Assembly: GCF_001625195.1 (NCBI RefSeq)
Contig: NC_054389.1
Span: forward strand, 372,001-436,000
Reading direction: 5' to 3'
DNA from: Drechmeria coniospora
Taxonomy: Eukaryota > Ascomycota > Sordariomycetes > Hypocreales > Ophiocordycipitaceae
Length of the DNA: 64,000 bases
The position numbers and the translations under genes are program-made. Under the pieces are notes generated by a model. That model was given only the letters and a program-made list of their open reading frames with translations, was not told where the DNA came from and ran no database searches. Positions 23,327 through 34,291 of the stretch are shown here, one piece after another. How positions within the stretch are numbered: position 1 is the first letter of the stretch; each line of letters opens with the position of its first letter.

Positions 23327-24942
23327 TGTTAAAATTACTAGTATTTATACTAGTAAGACTACCCAAATAGGATACTATCCTATGTGTATTGCTACTTGCA
23401 ATATCTGGCAGCAGTACTACTGCTTGCCAATATACTACTACTGTACTGTACGTACAAGTAGTATATCGAGTTAACGAATTGCACTTGCTATGCAAATTCT
23501 TATCGCTCAGACTTAGTATTACTAGTAGTAGTACTACTGCCCAGCTAATTCACTACTGTTGCGCGTCTTGTGCAAGTAGTACTTAGTTGACTAAGCAAGA
23601 TTATTAATCGGACCGTTAATTAACGCGCTCCTAACTACTACTAGTAGTTGCCCGCCAACAGTACTACTATTGCGCGGTAGGACCCACCTAACTGCAACTA
23701 GCAGTTGCTTGCTAGTAGTACTACTACTGGCCCGCTTAACTATAGCCGTACTACTGCTGTACTGTTGCGACCGAGCCCTAATACTAATCAACTCTACTAG
23801 TTGCATCCAACTAGCAGTATGACTCAACTAGAGTATTTGGAGCCGCATTAAATGCAAGCAGATTGTTCGGAGATACATTGTATGGAATCAGACAGAATTC
23901 CAATACGTATACATTGCACTAATTGAGGTACTACTTCTTAGGTATAAAAGGGTTCTACCTTTCCTATACTCTTAGATAGTTAGGAAAACACACGAGACAC
24001 GTACATACTATAAAGACACACATATACGCGCGCAAGCAAGCACAAGAAACACAACAGTCTTTCTTTTCTAAATCGTCCCTTAGTACTCTTGCAATTTGTA
24101 TGCGCAAGAGTTAGGGGTAGTAGAAGTATATTGCATGGACCAGGGAATCAATTACGCTGTTAGTAACAGCAATAAGGGGTGCCAGTTAGTAACTGGGCAA
24201 GAGTGCACAATTGGTAGTACCGAATTATACAAACGAATGCAATTGTTCTTCTAACTAAAGTGCAAGGGAAGTACGGCTATATATGCCTACAGAGTAGTAC
24301 CTTATAGGTCCAGATTGTGGCTGTACAGTTACACTATAGTTTGATCGCCTGTTTGGTCGTACAATGGTTTGATTGCCTGTTTGGTCGCACAATAGTTTGA
24401 TCGCCGTTTCGGTCGCACAATGGTTTGATTGCCCGCAGTAGTACTGTGGGCTGGCAATAGCTAGTAGCGATTGAGAGAGCGGCAATTGTCATTCCGATCA
24501 ATTGGCTCCTGTAGTCGACTGGCTACTACGTATACAAGTTGTATTGTAGTAGTGAGTTGGCCGGTAGTAGTACTGCCGTTAGTCGTTCCGAGTTATAGTT
24601 CGGAGAAGTAGTATGTTGTATACTATTAGTCAACTCGATACGCTTACTAATACTTGCAGTATAGTATAGCATCTTTACTAGTAGTAGTACTACTAGTAAC
24701 AATAGGATAGTATCCTATTTGGGTAGTCTTACTAGTATAAATACCAGTATTTTAATAAGTACTACTATTTGACTTATTCAAACCTATATTTCTTACCCAG
24801 TTACTAACTAGTGCACTTCCTGCTGTTACTAATAGCCTTCATTGATATCCATTTTGGATAGTCTGTAAAACTGAACTTCCACTGCGCACCCTTCCTATTT
24901 TACCCTTTTATTCCAAGAGGTATTTTCCCCTTTTTTTTAAGA
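23327..24942 (+). repeat. LTR-B interrupted by a solo LTR-A
   Basis: LTR-B starts TGTTAAAATTAC at 23327 and ends TTTTAAGA at 24942. It is split at 24086 by the LTR-A at 24087-24757, so the LTR-B itself is ~940 bp. The left flank agtag and right flank aatct differ, so one side has been exchanged by recombination since insertion. Confidence 0.88.
24087..24757 (-). repeat. solo LTR-A (671 bp) nested in LTR-B
   Basis: It runs from tcttgcaatttg to accagtattttaata with AGTAC on both sides (24082-24086, 24758-24762). It carries several ~28-bp tandem units containing TTTGGTCGCACAATGG that mark this subtype; copies of the subtype are at 29859, 50795 and 55323. Confidence 0.92.
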
Positions 24943-25116
24943 AATCTTAATCTAAAAGGCTACCTTTACTACTATAAATATATATAGATCCCCTACTTTA
25001 AACTACTTTATACCTACCTTATATAGAATATATATAATGCCTCCCTTTTAGGCTACCTAAATAAAAGTACTACTACTATTTTAGTTTTAAGATAGTTCTT
25101 TTAGCTTAATAATAGT
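24943..25116 (+). pseudogene. gypsy 1-family fragment
   Basis: The sequence matches the reverse complement of gypsy 1 at about 7100-7276 (shared blocks AATCTTAATC, ATATAGATCCC, TTTTAAGATAGTTCTTTTAGC). It begins exactly at aatct, the complement of the AGATT site where LTR-B entered gypsy 1, and here too it abuts an LTR-B end. Confidence 0.78.
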
Positions 25117-25289
25117 TCTTGCAATTTGTATGCGCAAGAGGTAGGGGTAGTAGAAGTATATTGCACGGACCAGGGAATCAATCAAGCTATTAGTAACAGC
25201 ATAAGGGGTGCCAGTTAGTAACTGGGCAAGAGTGCAAACTTAGTAGTACTAAATTATATAAACAAATGCAATTATTCTTCTAACTAGAA
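25117..25289 (-). repeat. LTR-A fragment
   Basis: The first ~170 bp (inverted 3' end) of LTR-A with both TTAGTAA palindromes, breaking off after GCAATTATTCTTCTAACTA. Gypsy 3 sequence follows. Confidence 0.8.
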
Positions 25290-28200
25290 TTAGCTTGTAA
25301 ATACTAGCCCTCTATTGCTTACTACTCCCTTAGGCGTACTAAAACGGAGCTCTATTTTGTAATAGAATAGCTGTACTAGCTTGACTGTATTAACTGTAGT
25401 CTGGTGTAGGAGGAATACAAAATACTTAGTTATTCTATCTACTATTACTAAAATTGCATCTACCTCCTTTCCCTTAAATTGAGTAATAGGTAGTTCTATA
25501 ATAAAGTCTGTTATTACTTTAGCCTAAGGTCTATTGGGAATTAGTAGTAACTATAACTCTCTATGAGGGTAATACCTCCTTAAGGATGCCCCCTAATAGA
25601 CTAAGTATATCTATATATAGTGTTTTGCATTTACTAATAAGCCCTTTTAGTAAACTGCTCTCTATAGTAACCAAGTTGTCCTTTTGACTCTAAAGTAGCC
25701 CGTAAGGGGATTATTATAGTATAGCTGTAAAAGCTCCTAGTATACTATAGCCTTATTTGGGATATAGATATATCCTTAGAAATATAGTATCCCTCTTAAG
25801 TCTACCGACTAGTTCTTATTAGGCATACTATTTTGGCTATAGATCTTTATACCTTATAGCCTTTTTATCTTTAGGTCTTTGCTCTAGATCTTATAAAGGT
25901 AGTCCTTTAGTAACTTAGGGGTAGTATTATATACTATTTCCTCCTTTAGGTTTTCTTTTATAGACTATTAGGTAATAGGCTATTTGCAATCAGCCTACTC
26001 CCTAGCCTATTAGGCTATTCGGGAGGGGTTTAGCACCTCTTTAGGTTTGCCTTTACCTTAATAAGGTCGGCCTTCTTCGGCTTATAAGGACGTCTTGTTA
26101 CTCTTATTCCTACTTAAAGCTTAGGACTTATTATCCTACAAAGGCCTCTTGCTATACTCCTATATATATATATTTCCTTCCCTTACTATGCCTATAAGCC
26201 GCTTTTATAGTAGTACTAGTAGGTAGGTATTCCTTAAGGCCTTGCCCTTGTAGGTAGGTCTTCTTAAGGGCCTATCTACTGGGTTGGATTTCCCTATTCT
26301 GTATTTAATAACGAAATCGAAGGCCGCTAGGTCTATGTACTAGTATACTTAGCGTCCAATTAACCTTAGCCTATTTATAAAGGTCTGCAGGTTATAGTAA
26401 TCTAATAATACTTTTACTAAAACCGTTGCCCCTTTTATATATTATTGCTAGTATCTATCTAAATAACTTAACAATAGCAAATATTGTATAGTCTGGCGTC
26501 CTATAGTTCCGTTCTATATCTAAGAATTTCCTTAACCAAAATGCTACTAGATACTAATGCTCTTAGTCGTTTGGTTAGGATAGAATACCTACTATTGCAA
26601 AACTTAATATATTGGTCTTGATTCTAATAGGTCTTATTGGGCTAAAATAGTATAATAGTAGAGCCTTTCCAAATGTATCTTTTAGCTCTTAGAAGGCTGC
26701 TAGTTCCTTTTTATCCAAGCAAACTTTTTCTAGCTTTTCCTATTCTTACTTCCTTTAAGGAGTATATATAGGGGTACTATAATTCCTAAATAGTTCTTAA
26801 TAAATCTTCTATAGAAGTTATAGAACCTAAGAAATACTTAAATATTGTAGAATAAAGTAGGTTCTTCCTATTAGGTTATAGCCTATACTTTAGTTAGGTC
26901 TATTGCTATTCTATCTTTAGATAGGATAAATCCTAAAAACTTAACTAATTCTTAGTAGAATCTATACTTATTTGGATTAGTATATAACTTGGCTAACTAT
27001 AATTGCCTTAGGATCTCCTTAAGATATTTAGTATATTCCTAGCAGGTTTTTAAGAAGATTAGAATATTATCTAGGTATATAATATAGATTGTATTTATAT
27101 ACCCTTGGAGTACTTAGTAGATATAGTATTAGAAGGTAGTTAGTATATTAGTTAGCCCGAATAGTATTACTAAGTATTTAAAATATCTATAGTATATTTT
27201 AAATACTATGTTTTATTTATTTCCCTCCTTAATTCGGATTCAATAGTAAGTATCCTTAACGTTAATCTTAGAGAATACTATAGCTCCTTAGTATTAGTCT
27301 ATAATCTTAGATATTAGTAGGAGGGCATATTAATTCTTTACCGAAACCTTATTAAGTCCTTAGTAATCTATATATAATTAGAGTATATTGTTCTTTTTTA
27401 GTATAAATAGAATAGGCAATCCTATAGGTAACTTTAAAGAGTGGATCCTATTAGCTTATAGGTTCTTATCTAGGTATTTTCTAAGCTCCTTTAGCTTTAT
27501 TTAGGAGAGTAAATAGATTGGTCTATATAGTAGTAATATATTTAGTTAGAGGTTAATTGTATAATCTATCTATTTATATACTAGTAGGATTTTCGTACTA
27601 TTTGTATTTAGGATGTTCTTAAACTCTTTTAGTTCCTATAGGATCCCTTAGGGCTATTCCTAATAACTCCCTAGTAGCTTAATAGGACTACCTTTTATTC
27701 CTATTACTATAAAGATCTTTACCTTATTCCTGTATTTAACTCGAAACTTTTTGGGTAATAGTAGCTATACCTTTAACTAGTCCTACTGGAACTATTAATG
27801 CACTCCTATAGGGTCTAGGTGGATCCTTATATTGGCTAATATTAGTATCCCTAGTATAACCTGTATTCGGTTTGGAGTTAGTCCTATATTAACTCTAATA
27901 TAGTAGTAGGTAAACTCCTTCTCTCCCCCTCTACTGTCTGTTGTATATATAGGTACTTCCTATATCCTGTAACTAGTAACTTAAAGACCCCTTATAGCTT
28001 GGAGGCTGCTTCCGTTTGTTAAGACTTAGTGGAGTCCGTATTGTCTTACTGTTTGTATATTAATAAGGTCTATACTAGTATAGCTATTTAGTCCTACCTT
28101 AACCTTTTAGGTAGTTTATCCTAAAATCATTATATTGGTTATAAACTAGGGTAGCGCCCTATATTTTGCGTTACTAACTAAGGTAAGGGTAGCTACCTTA

Positions 28201-28377
28201 GTTGTTGGAAGTTTCCCTATTTTTAGGGTTTTGGGCATTCTCTTACTTAGTAGCCTTCCTCTTAATAGTTAAAACAGTAGTTCTTCCTACTCTGCCTTAG
28301 TAGCGGTAGGCCTTTATTGCTATAGACCCTTTTTAAGCCTAGGGTTATAGATTTTTGGAAGGATTCCCTACTGTTAT
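25290..28377 (-). pseudogene. gypsy 3: Ty3/gypsy Pol remains, very AT-rich
   Basis: On the minus strand the integrase core reads DFIIELPITQFKGKEVDAIL near 25490-25530, followed by IVDRITKYFVFLL to ~25400. RT reads PILFILKKNN and GLNKVSVKN near 27330-27430. The YLDD box, now YLDNILIF, lies near 27055-27085. A possible protease (LNSYTSIDLIN) lies near 28040-28110. LTRs and Gag are absent, cut off by LTR-A copies on both sides. Stops are many and TpA is very frequent, the strongest RIP-like bias in the window. Confidence 0.82.
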
Positions 28378-29114
28378 TGTTAAAATACTAGTATTTATAC
28401 TAGTAAGACTACCTAAATAGGATACTATCCTATTAGTATTAGTACTAGTACTACTAGTACGGATGCTATACTATACTGCGAGTATTAGTAAGCATATTGA
28501 GTTGACTAATAGTATACAACATACTACTTCTCCGAACCATGACTCGGAGCGACACACGGCAGTACTACTACCGACCAACTCACTACTGCAATGTGACCCA
28601 CACATGTGGTAGCCAGTCGACCACTGGAGCCAATTGATCGGCACGACAATTGCTGCTCTCCCAATCGCTACTAGCGCTTGCCAGCCCACAATACTAACTT
28701 GGGCCGGACCACCCATTCATTATGTGATGGAATCAGCCAAGCTAATGACTGAAACAATCCATCCAACCTTATGACGGAAGCAGTCAACTAACGAGTGACT
28801 GAAACAGTTATCCAACTGTATAATGGTTTCAGCCATTTAAGCCATAGTACGATGGCGCCTTTGATCCACGATGGAATCTCCGATAAAGCCGTTATTGGGG
28901 ATTGTTCTGTAGATATAAATAGCCGCTCTTTTCCTGTACTGTAGCTAGAAGAAATAATCGCATTCGTTTGTATAATTCGGTACTACCAATTGTGCACTCT
29001 TGCCCAGTTACTAACTGGCACTTCCCTTATTGCTGTTACTAACAGTATAATTGATTTACTAGTCCGTGCGATACACTTCCACTATCCCCTCCTCTTGCGC
29101 ATCAATTGCAAAGA
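28378..29114 (+). repeat. LTR-A (737 bp), left member of an inverted pair
   Basis: It starts TGTTAAAATACTAG and ends ATTGCAAAGA. Its left flank is gttat and its right flank gtatg, so it has no duplication of its own. It is almost identical over its whole length to the inverted LTR at 40589-41325, whose flanks are ataac and catac. See the inversion finding. Confidence 0.93.
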
Positions 29115-29174
29115 GTATGTAATGCAGAGTATTGGGTAGGCCAGAAAAAGAGTACGATATACAATATCGTTACA
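29115..29174 (-). repeat. LTR-C fragment, partner of 41326-41470
   Basis: Sixty bases matching the TGTAACGATATTG end of LTR-C in inverted orientation. gtatg follows at 29175-29179, the complement of catac found at the far end (41471-41475) of the other LTR-C part. Confidence 0.88.
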
Positions 29175-29179
29175 GTATG

Positions 29180-29853
29180 CATTGCTAATACAATGTTAGC
29201 ATTACTATTACTCCGTACAATAACTACTTATATATACAATGTAAAGATAAATACATCTATTCGATAGTTATTAAGCCGAATAAAATGCCTATTGCTTATT
29301 AGTATCGCCTATTCCTTATCTGCTTAAAAAGAGTTGTACTATAATCTCCTTAACTTACTGCGCATTAAGACAATTATTCTCAGAGTCTTTCCAGTCTAGA
29401 TATATTATAAGCGCAGCCTCGCCGTGCTGAATCATAAGAATGCGTTATACCAATTTTAGTGCTCAGGCCTGGCAATTGGAGCACCAGGTCCCGCAGCGTC
29501 ATACGCAGCACATTGTACTTGACCGTACACGGTAAAATACGAGGCAAGTATTCCGCACTTTCTCCAGACATGCGTAGAAGGAAAAAAACATAACTACATT
29601 CCGTTGCTATATTCCGTCGGACAATACTCCGTAGTTATTGTTTTATTCACGACATCTTTCGTCGGGATGGACTAGATACCGAGGTAGGTACTTTGAGTAG
29701 GTGTTGCAACGTGATCTACAACTACGTAATGGTAAGTACTTACTGCGAGTAATACTGCAAGTATCAATACTGCAAGTAAGTACTGTACAGTACAATTACA
29801 ACCAAGGGTACGGAGTACATGTATATGTATTGCTGCCTTTCTATGGAGTAGTA
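29180..29853. other. low-copy DNA, no supported gene
   Basis: This is not repeated elsewhere in the window. It contains ACTCCGTA/TACGGAGTA motifs at ~29213, ~29622 and ~29813, and AGTACT-rich short repeats near 29735-29800. A 63-codon minus-strand open stretch (29380-29571) has no recognisable domain. It could be a remnant of a host gene. Confidence 0.4.
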
Positions 29854-29858
29854 CCTAT

Positions 29859-30528
29859 TCTTGTAATTTGTATGCGCAAGAGGAGGGGGTAGTGGAAGTA
29901 TATCGCACGGACCAGGGAATCAATCAAGCTGTTAGTAACAGCATAAGGGGTGCCAGTTAGTAACTGGGCAAGAGTGCACAATTGGTAGTACCGAATTATA
30001 CAAACGAATGCGATTATTCTTCTACCTAAAGTGCAAGGGAAGTACGGCTATTTATGCCTACAGAGTAGTACCGTGTAGGTCCAGATTGTGGCTGCGCAGT
30101 TACACCATAGTTTGATCGCCCGTTTGATCGCACAATGGTTTGATTGCCCATTTGGTCGCACAATGGTTTGATCGCCGTTTCGGTCGCACAATAGTTTGAT
30201 TGCCCGCAGTAGTACTGTGGGCTGGCAATAGCTAGTAGCGACTGGGAGAGCGGCAATTGTCATTCCGATCAATTGGCTCCTGTGGTCGACTGGCTACTAC
30301 GTATACAAGTTGTATTGTAGTAGTGAGTTGGCCGGCAGTAGTACTGCCGTCAGTCGTTCCGAGTTGTAGTTCGGAGAAGTAGTATGTTGTATACTATTAG
30401 TCAACTCGATATGCTTACTAATACTTGCAGTATAGTATAGTATCTTTACTAGTAGTAGTACTACTAGTAACAATAGGATAGTATCCTATTTGGGTAGTCT
30501 TACTAGTATAAATACCAGTATTTTAACA
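29859..30528 (-). repeat. solo LTR-A (670 bp)
   Basis: It runs from tcttgtaatttg to accagtattttaaca with the duplication CCTAT on both sides (29854-29858 and 30529-30533). This insertion in low-copy DNA fixes both LTR-A ends and shows that the LTR ends in ...CAAGA and not ...CA. Confidence 0.95.
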
Positions 30529-30533
30529 CCTAT

Positions 30534-31276
30534 TAGGGGTTACACCCCGTATGTTTACTTGGGCGCTGCCCAAGCAACGGCTCGCGGCAATATAGGCGGC
30601 CCCCATATAGGAGCAAGGGCGCACCATTACGTGCGATGCCGCTAAGTCACGTGCGCCGGGTCGCACAAGAGTATAAGAACACGGTTGACATTTGTACATT
30701 AGTGGAGGAGATATGGATCGTTGAATATCACAGATACGTACGGCCCCTGTTACAACAGCGCCGCCCCGTAACAGTACCTGCTAATAGTAGCAAGTACGGA
30801 GTACTATTACGGACTAGCAATAGAGTAGTACAAAGTAAGTACTCCGTACTTGTACATATACTCGGTACGGAGTACTGTTACGAGTAATCACATCACAATC
30901 CTACCTAAGTAGGTACCTGTTAGTACGGAGTAATTAACAGGGCCCTGCTTCGGCTAACATTGCTACAGGGTACGGAGTATTGATACGTACGGAGTACAGT
31001 ACTTACTGTACAGTACATAACCGTGCCACGCACTACCTTTATTGGCCCTCGGATTCCTCGCACCACTAAAGGTAGTGCTCCCTAGCGTAACGCAGACATT
31101 TTTATTCCATTATCTTTAATTGCAAACATCTTCACAACTATAGCAGCTACTACTATCTGCTTCCTCGTGCAAATGCCGCCACTTTTGGTAGGTGGCTTCC
31201 GAAACATCCTGCGGCATTTGCTTACGGCCCCGCTTCGCGATTTCAAGTATCAAGCTGTGCCTATACGGACAATAGA
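30534..31276. other. low-copy DNA rich in TACGGAGTA motifs
   Basis: No gene was recognised. TACGGAGTA or its complement occurs at least six times between ~30794 and ~31000, often next to GTAC or TGTACA. The 83-codon plus-strand open stretch at 30636-30887 covers these motifs and has no protein-like features. Confidence 0.45.
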
Positions 31277-31522
31277 TATTATGATGTTAGGCTTTGCCTA
31301 ACAGAGCTAAGTATGTCATAGGACAGAGTCACGTGCTAGGGCACGTAACTATTACCTTATGACTAAGCAGGCATTGGAGTACTTATTAAGCAGGCATTGG
31401 AGTATAAGTACTCCAATGCCTTATACTCCAATGCCTTGTAGAGTTAGAGCTCTGTAGATTTCTTAACAATTATTTCCGACCACTAGATACTAGCAGTACT
31501 ACTCCGTAGTGACTCCATAACA
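31277..31522. repeat. LTR-E copy (246 bp)
   Basis: On the minus strand it reads TGTTATGGAGTCAC to CATAATA. It is related to 40389-40588. Flanks are ataga and atagg, a 4/5 match. It contains an inverted repeat built on GGCATTGGAGTA and TACTCCAATGCC near 31370-31436, one arm of which is doubled. It is possibly a solo LTR of a third family; no internal region is in the window. Confidence 0.6.
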
Positions 31523-32112
31523 ATAGGCCAGTTAACCGTTCGACCAAATGGCCGAACTGTCAAAAGATCCGCCAGTATCCGCATTTAGGCCTATACGCCT
31601 ATGGCGCGCCTTATACTTTCGTTACGTAAAGTTATACGAATCCACCTAATTTCCCACCTTCTTACGGAGTACTATTAGAACTAACACCAAGGAACCCAAA
31701 ACTACATTACGACATCGAAACAGAAAAGGAAACAAAATACAAAGTGGAACGGATCATTGACTTACTCCGTACAGAGTACAGTAAGATCAAATAGTCAAAA
31801 GCAGGAATATCTTATAAGTTTAAGGGTTATTACTGACCATAAAGAAATACTTAGGACCCACTCCAGGGTTAACCCGCTGCCAGTCACTTCTGCAACAACA
31901 TTATCGGCGCAAATAACTAAACACAAACCGAAATAAAAAAAGACGGCCTTTCTTCCAGCCAAACGATAACAAGTCGAAGAATCAACAATTGCTCTATTAT
32001 ACAAACCGGCCACTCCCTTACTCTCATTCGAGAAAAGAAAGAACAAGCAAACACACAAGATTCTTTTACAACGGAACCAGAAGGCGGGGCCAATAGCGTT
32101 GCACTCCTTAAG
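31523..32112. other. upstream region of the secreted-protein gene
   Basis: This is low-copy sequence with TACGGAGTA-type motifs near 31668 and 31769. It presumably holds the promoter of the gene at 32113, but I can name no TATA box or start site with confidence. Confidence 0.4.
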
Positions 32113-32775
32113 ATGTACCTCACTACTCTTGTTGTCGGCATAGCTGTTACTGCAGTCCTTGCTACGCCTACGGCCTTACAACCGGAACGATGGCCTTCAA
32201 AGTATGCGGAGAAGAACTCATTCGATAGGACTTACGGGGACCCGGTCAAATTCTGCAAGGCTATGCCTCTCCACACGCCCCAGCAGGAGATTTATCTGGA
32301 CATAATCATCAGCGGAGTCGCATCCAACGCCTCTCTCTACAATGATGTGTGGATCCCCCGGCACTCAATCTGTGGCTATGTTCCTGTAGAAACGGCTTGT
32401 CGGCTTGCATTGGCTGGTATGTACGACTACCGTAATTGCCTTGACGATGGCGTTTTTGCAAACTTCATGGACAGGAGCCAGGTTGTTTCGACCAACCAGT
32501 TCGCCGACAATATGCGTATCCGCCTCGAATATACGGACGGGCCTGAGATGCACGCCTGGGAGTGGGAACGTAATCTCGCTCTCTACTTGCCGCATGATGC
32601 AGTCCGGGAAGCACTGACAAAGATGAGATTTATCCTGGTCGGAAGTATTCCTGCCTGCGGCGAAGCTGGCTGTTACCCTCTGGACGTCCACTTTCCTGCA
32701 AGTGAGCCTCTAGTTAGTAACGCAAAGGTCAGGGAGGCTATTGACAGGCCTCTCGCGTACATCAAGGACTACTAG
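32113..32775 (+). CDS. predicted secreted protein, 220 aa, unknown function
   Basis: The product starts MYLTTLVVGIAVTAVLA, a typical signal peptide with a likely cleavage around residues 17-22 (...LATPTAL). The mature part is acidic to neutral and mixed in composition, with about seven cysteines, including a C-x3-C pair in IPACGEAGC near residue 182, so disulfides are plausible. I recognise no family. No intron is needed and there is no stop within the frame. Codon use is balanced and G+C is higher than in the surrounding repeats, which argues for a real host gene. The only ATG giving a signal peptide is the one used. It sits among LTR-E and LTR-C copies inside the inverted segment. Candidate role (inference): extracellular or effector-like. 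Confidence 0.72.
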   Translation: MYLTTLVVGIAVTAVLATPTALQPERWPSKYAEKNSFDRTYGDPVKFCKAMPLHTPQQEIYLDIIISGVASNASLYNDVWIPRHSICGYVPVETACRLALAGMYDYRNCLDDGVFANFMDRSQVVSTNQFADNMRIRLEYTDGPEMHAWEWERNLALYLPHDAVREALTKMRFILVGSIPACGEAGCYPLDVHFPASEPLVSNAKVREAIDRPLAYIKDY

Positions 32776-32908
32776 CCTATGACGGGTCCCAACCCCCTCG
32801 CCGCGCCAGGAAACATGGGTATTAGTACGTGTAAGGACAAACTATTGACTGTATGGGAAAGTACGGTTAGACATAACGCTAGGATGACGACATTCAATAA
32901 GATAAGGG

Positions 32909-33109
32909 TGTCACGATGCGGACTAGCAGCAAGGCAGCATATGCAAAGACTGTAGAATTTTGGAGCAAAGGAGGAAGAAAAGGGGAAGAGAACGATAAGT
33001 GTAGGAATGGGAGAAGCTATGTACATGGAGTGGTTGCCGTGCATTACGTAATACGTGATGCAGAGTGTAGGGTAGGCGAGAAAAGACATCGATATACGAT
33101 ATCGTTACA
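32909..33109 (-). repeat. LTR-C copy (201 bp), left arm of an inverted pair
   Basis: It reads TGTCACGATGCGG to ATATCGTTACA and is less mutated than most LTR-C copies. Flanks aaggg and cctgg do not match. An oppositely oriented LTR-C lies 101 bp further on. Confidence 0.85.
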
Positions 33110-33152
33110 CCTGGAAGGGAAAGCAACTAGAATTTAAGCAATAAAGTTTTAC

Positions 33153-33209
33153 GGAGGGACATGACTAACAAGAGGGGACATGACTAACAAGAGGGGACAT
33201 AACTAACAA
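33153..33209. repeat. three 19-bp tandem repeats
   Basis: Three units of the type GAGGGGACATGACTAACAA lie end to end between the two inverted LTR-C copies, with two differences in the first unit and one in the last. Confidence 0.9.
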
Positions 33210-33210
33210 G

Positions 33211-33404
33211 TGTGACGATATCGTATATCGTACTCATTTTCTGGCTTACCCTACACTCTGCATTACGCACCACGTAATGTATGGACCACCCTATATATAG
33301 CCTCTTCCTTCTCCACACTTATTGTTTTCCCTTTTCTTCCTCCTTAGTTCGAAAATTCTACAGTCTTTGCACATACTGCCTTCCTGCTAGTCCGCATCGT
33401 GACA
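33211..33404 (+). repeat. LTR-C copy (194 bp), right arm of an inverted pair
   Basis: It reads TGTGACGATATCG to GCATCGTGACA. It contains CTATATATAGCC as the likely TATA region and the conserved TTAGTTCGAAAATTC block. Flanks acaag and cgtat do not match. Confidence 0.88.
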
Positions 33405-33745
33405 CGTATTGTATTTGGTTTTGCTTGGGATTTTGCAATTAGTCGGAAAGTAGTAAACTTTAGCCGATTGTTAACCAAGTAATAAGTTGATCCAGTATCG
33501 TCAAGTAGGCCTATTTAGTACGTATTGTTGTTAGTAATACGGTGCGTTATAATACTAGCATTACCCAAATCGGGTAACAGTTCCAATTCTTATTCGGAGT
33601 CAGAATCGGTGTCTAATTCCTAATAGGAATTAGGTAACCCTATACAGCCAGTAGTTGGACTGTAGTTGCCAATTAGGAAACTAGTAGTATCCTTAGCTTG
33701 TGTGTGATTTTTAGGTCGATTAGGTCGATGGGGTGGGTTGGGTCG
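33405..33745 (-). pseudogene. copia Gag/protease fragment
   Basis: This is minus-strand copia sequence covering the protease (the region of DDTGST) back to the Gag end. It contains the decamer-like GGTTGGGTCG repeats seen at 53106-53240, so it is closest to copia copy 5. It is cut by LTR-C on the left and LTR-F on the right. Confidence 0.75.
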
Positions 33746-34170
33746 TGTGACGTCTGGGCTTTCCCAAGGGATAAACCTAGGTCCGGGTTTATGTTAGCAG
33801 AAAGATCAAGGCGTCTCTGAGCAATAAGTGGAATGTCACGTTGGTAATAGGTCGTAGCCCGTAACCAGTTGATTAGGGTATGATTTGTAAATTGCGTTGA
33901 ACGCTGACTAGCAATCTATGTAATGAGTGACTACGAAGGGGGTGTATATATATCGAGGTTCCATGCTGGATCATTTGGATCATCGGGATTGAAGCCATGA
34001 TCCCGTCGATCTATTCGATCCAAGGGATTATTGCAGTAGCGTGCATACAGCTGTCGATCCACCGTTAACTGGTCGGCCGCACCGACTGTTGTTCGGCCCT
34101 CCCCGCATTATTGCGGCACAGCCGACCGTTTCTGCGGCCATCTGTGTTGGTTTAAACCCAGGACGCAACA
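33746..34170 (-). repeat. LTR-F copy (425 bp)
   Basis: It runs from TGTGACGTCTGGG to GGACGCAACA in plus reading, with TG...CA ends. The first ~210 bp are clearly related to 21728-22145; the remainder is more divergent and GC-rich. Flanks ggtcg and ccatg are not a duplication. Confidence 0.7.
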
Positions 34171-34291
34171 CCATGTCCCCCTCCCGTTGGTTTTGTCCAC
34201 AACGCCTGGTAAATAAACCGTTCGTCCGCCAGTATCCTTCGGCTGTGAGTCTTGCACTGTACCTCTCTTTTCACGATGTTGTTCTGACGCT

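Noticed and set aside
28471..28716. 81-codon frame in LTR-A (also 40987-41232)
   Set aside because: The two LTRs are nearly identical copies, so conservation of the frame says nothing about coding.
30636..30887. 83-codon frame in low-copy DNA
   Set aside because: Covers the TACGGAGTA motif field and has repetitive, not protein-like, composition.
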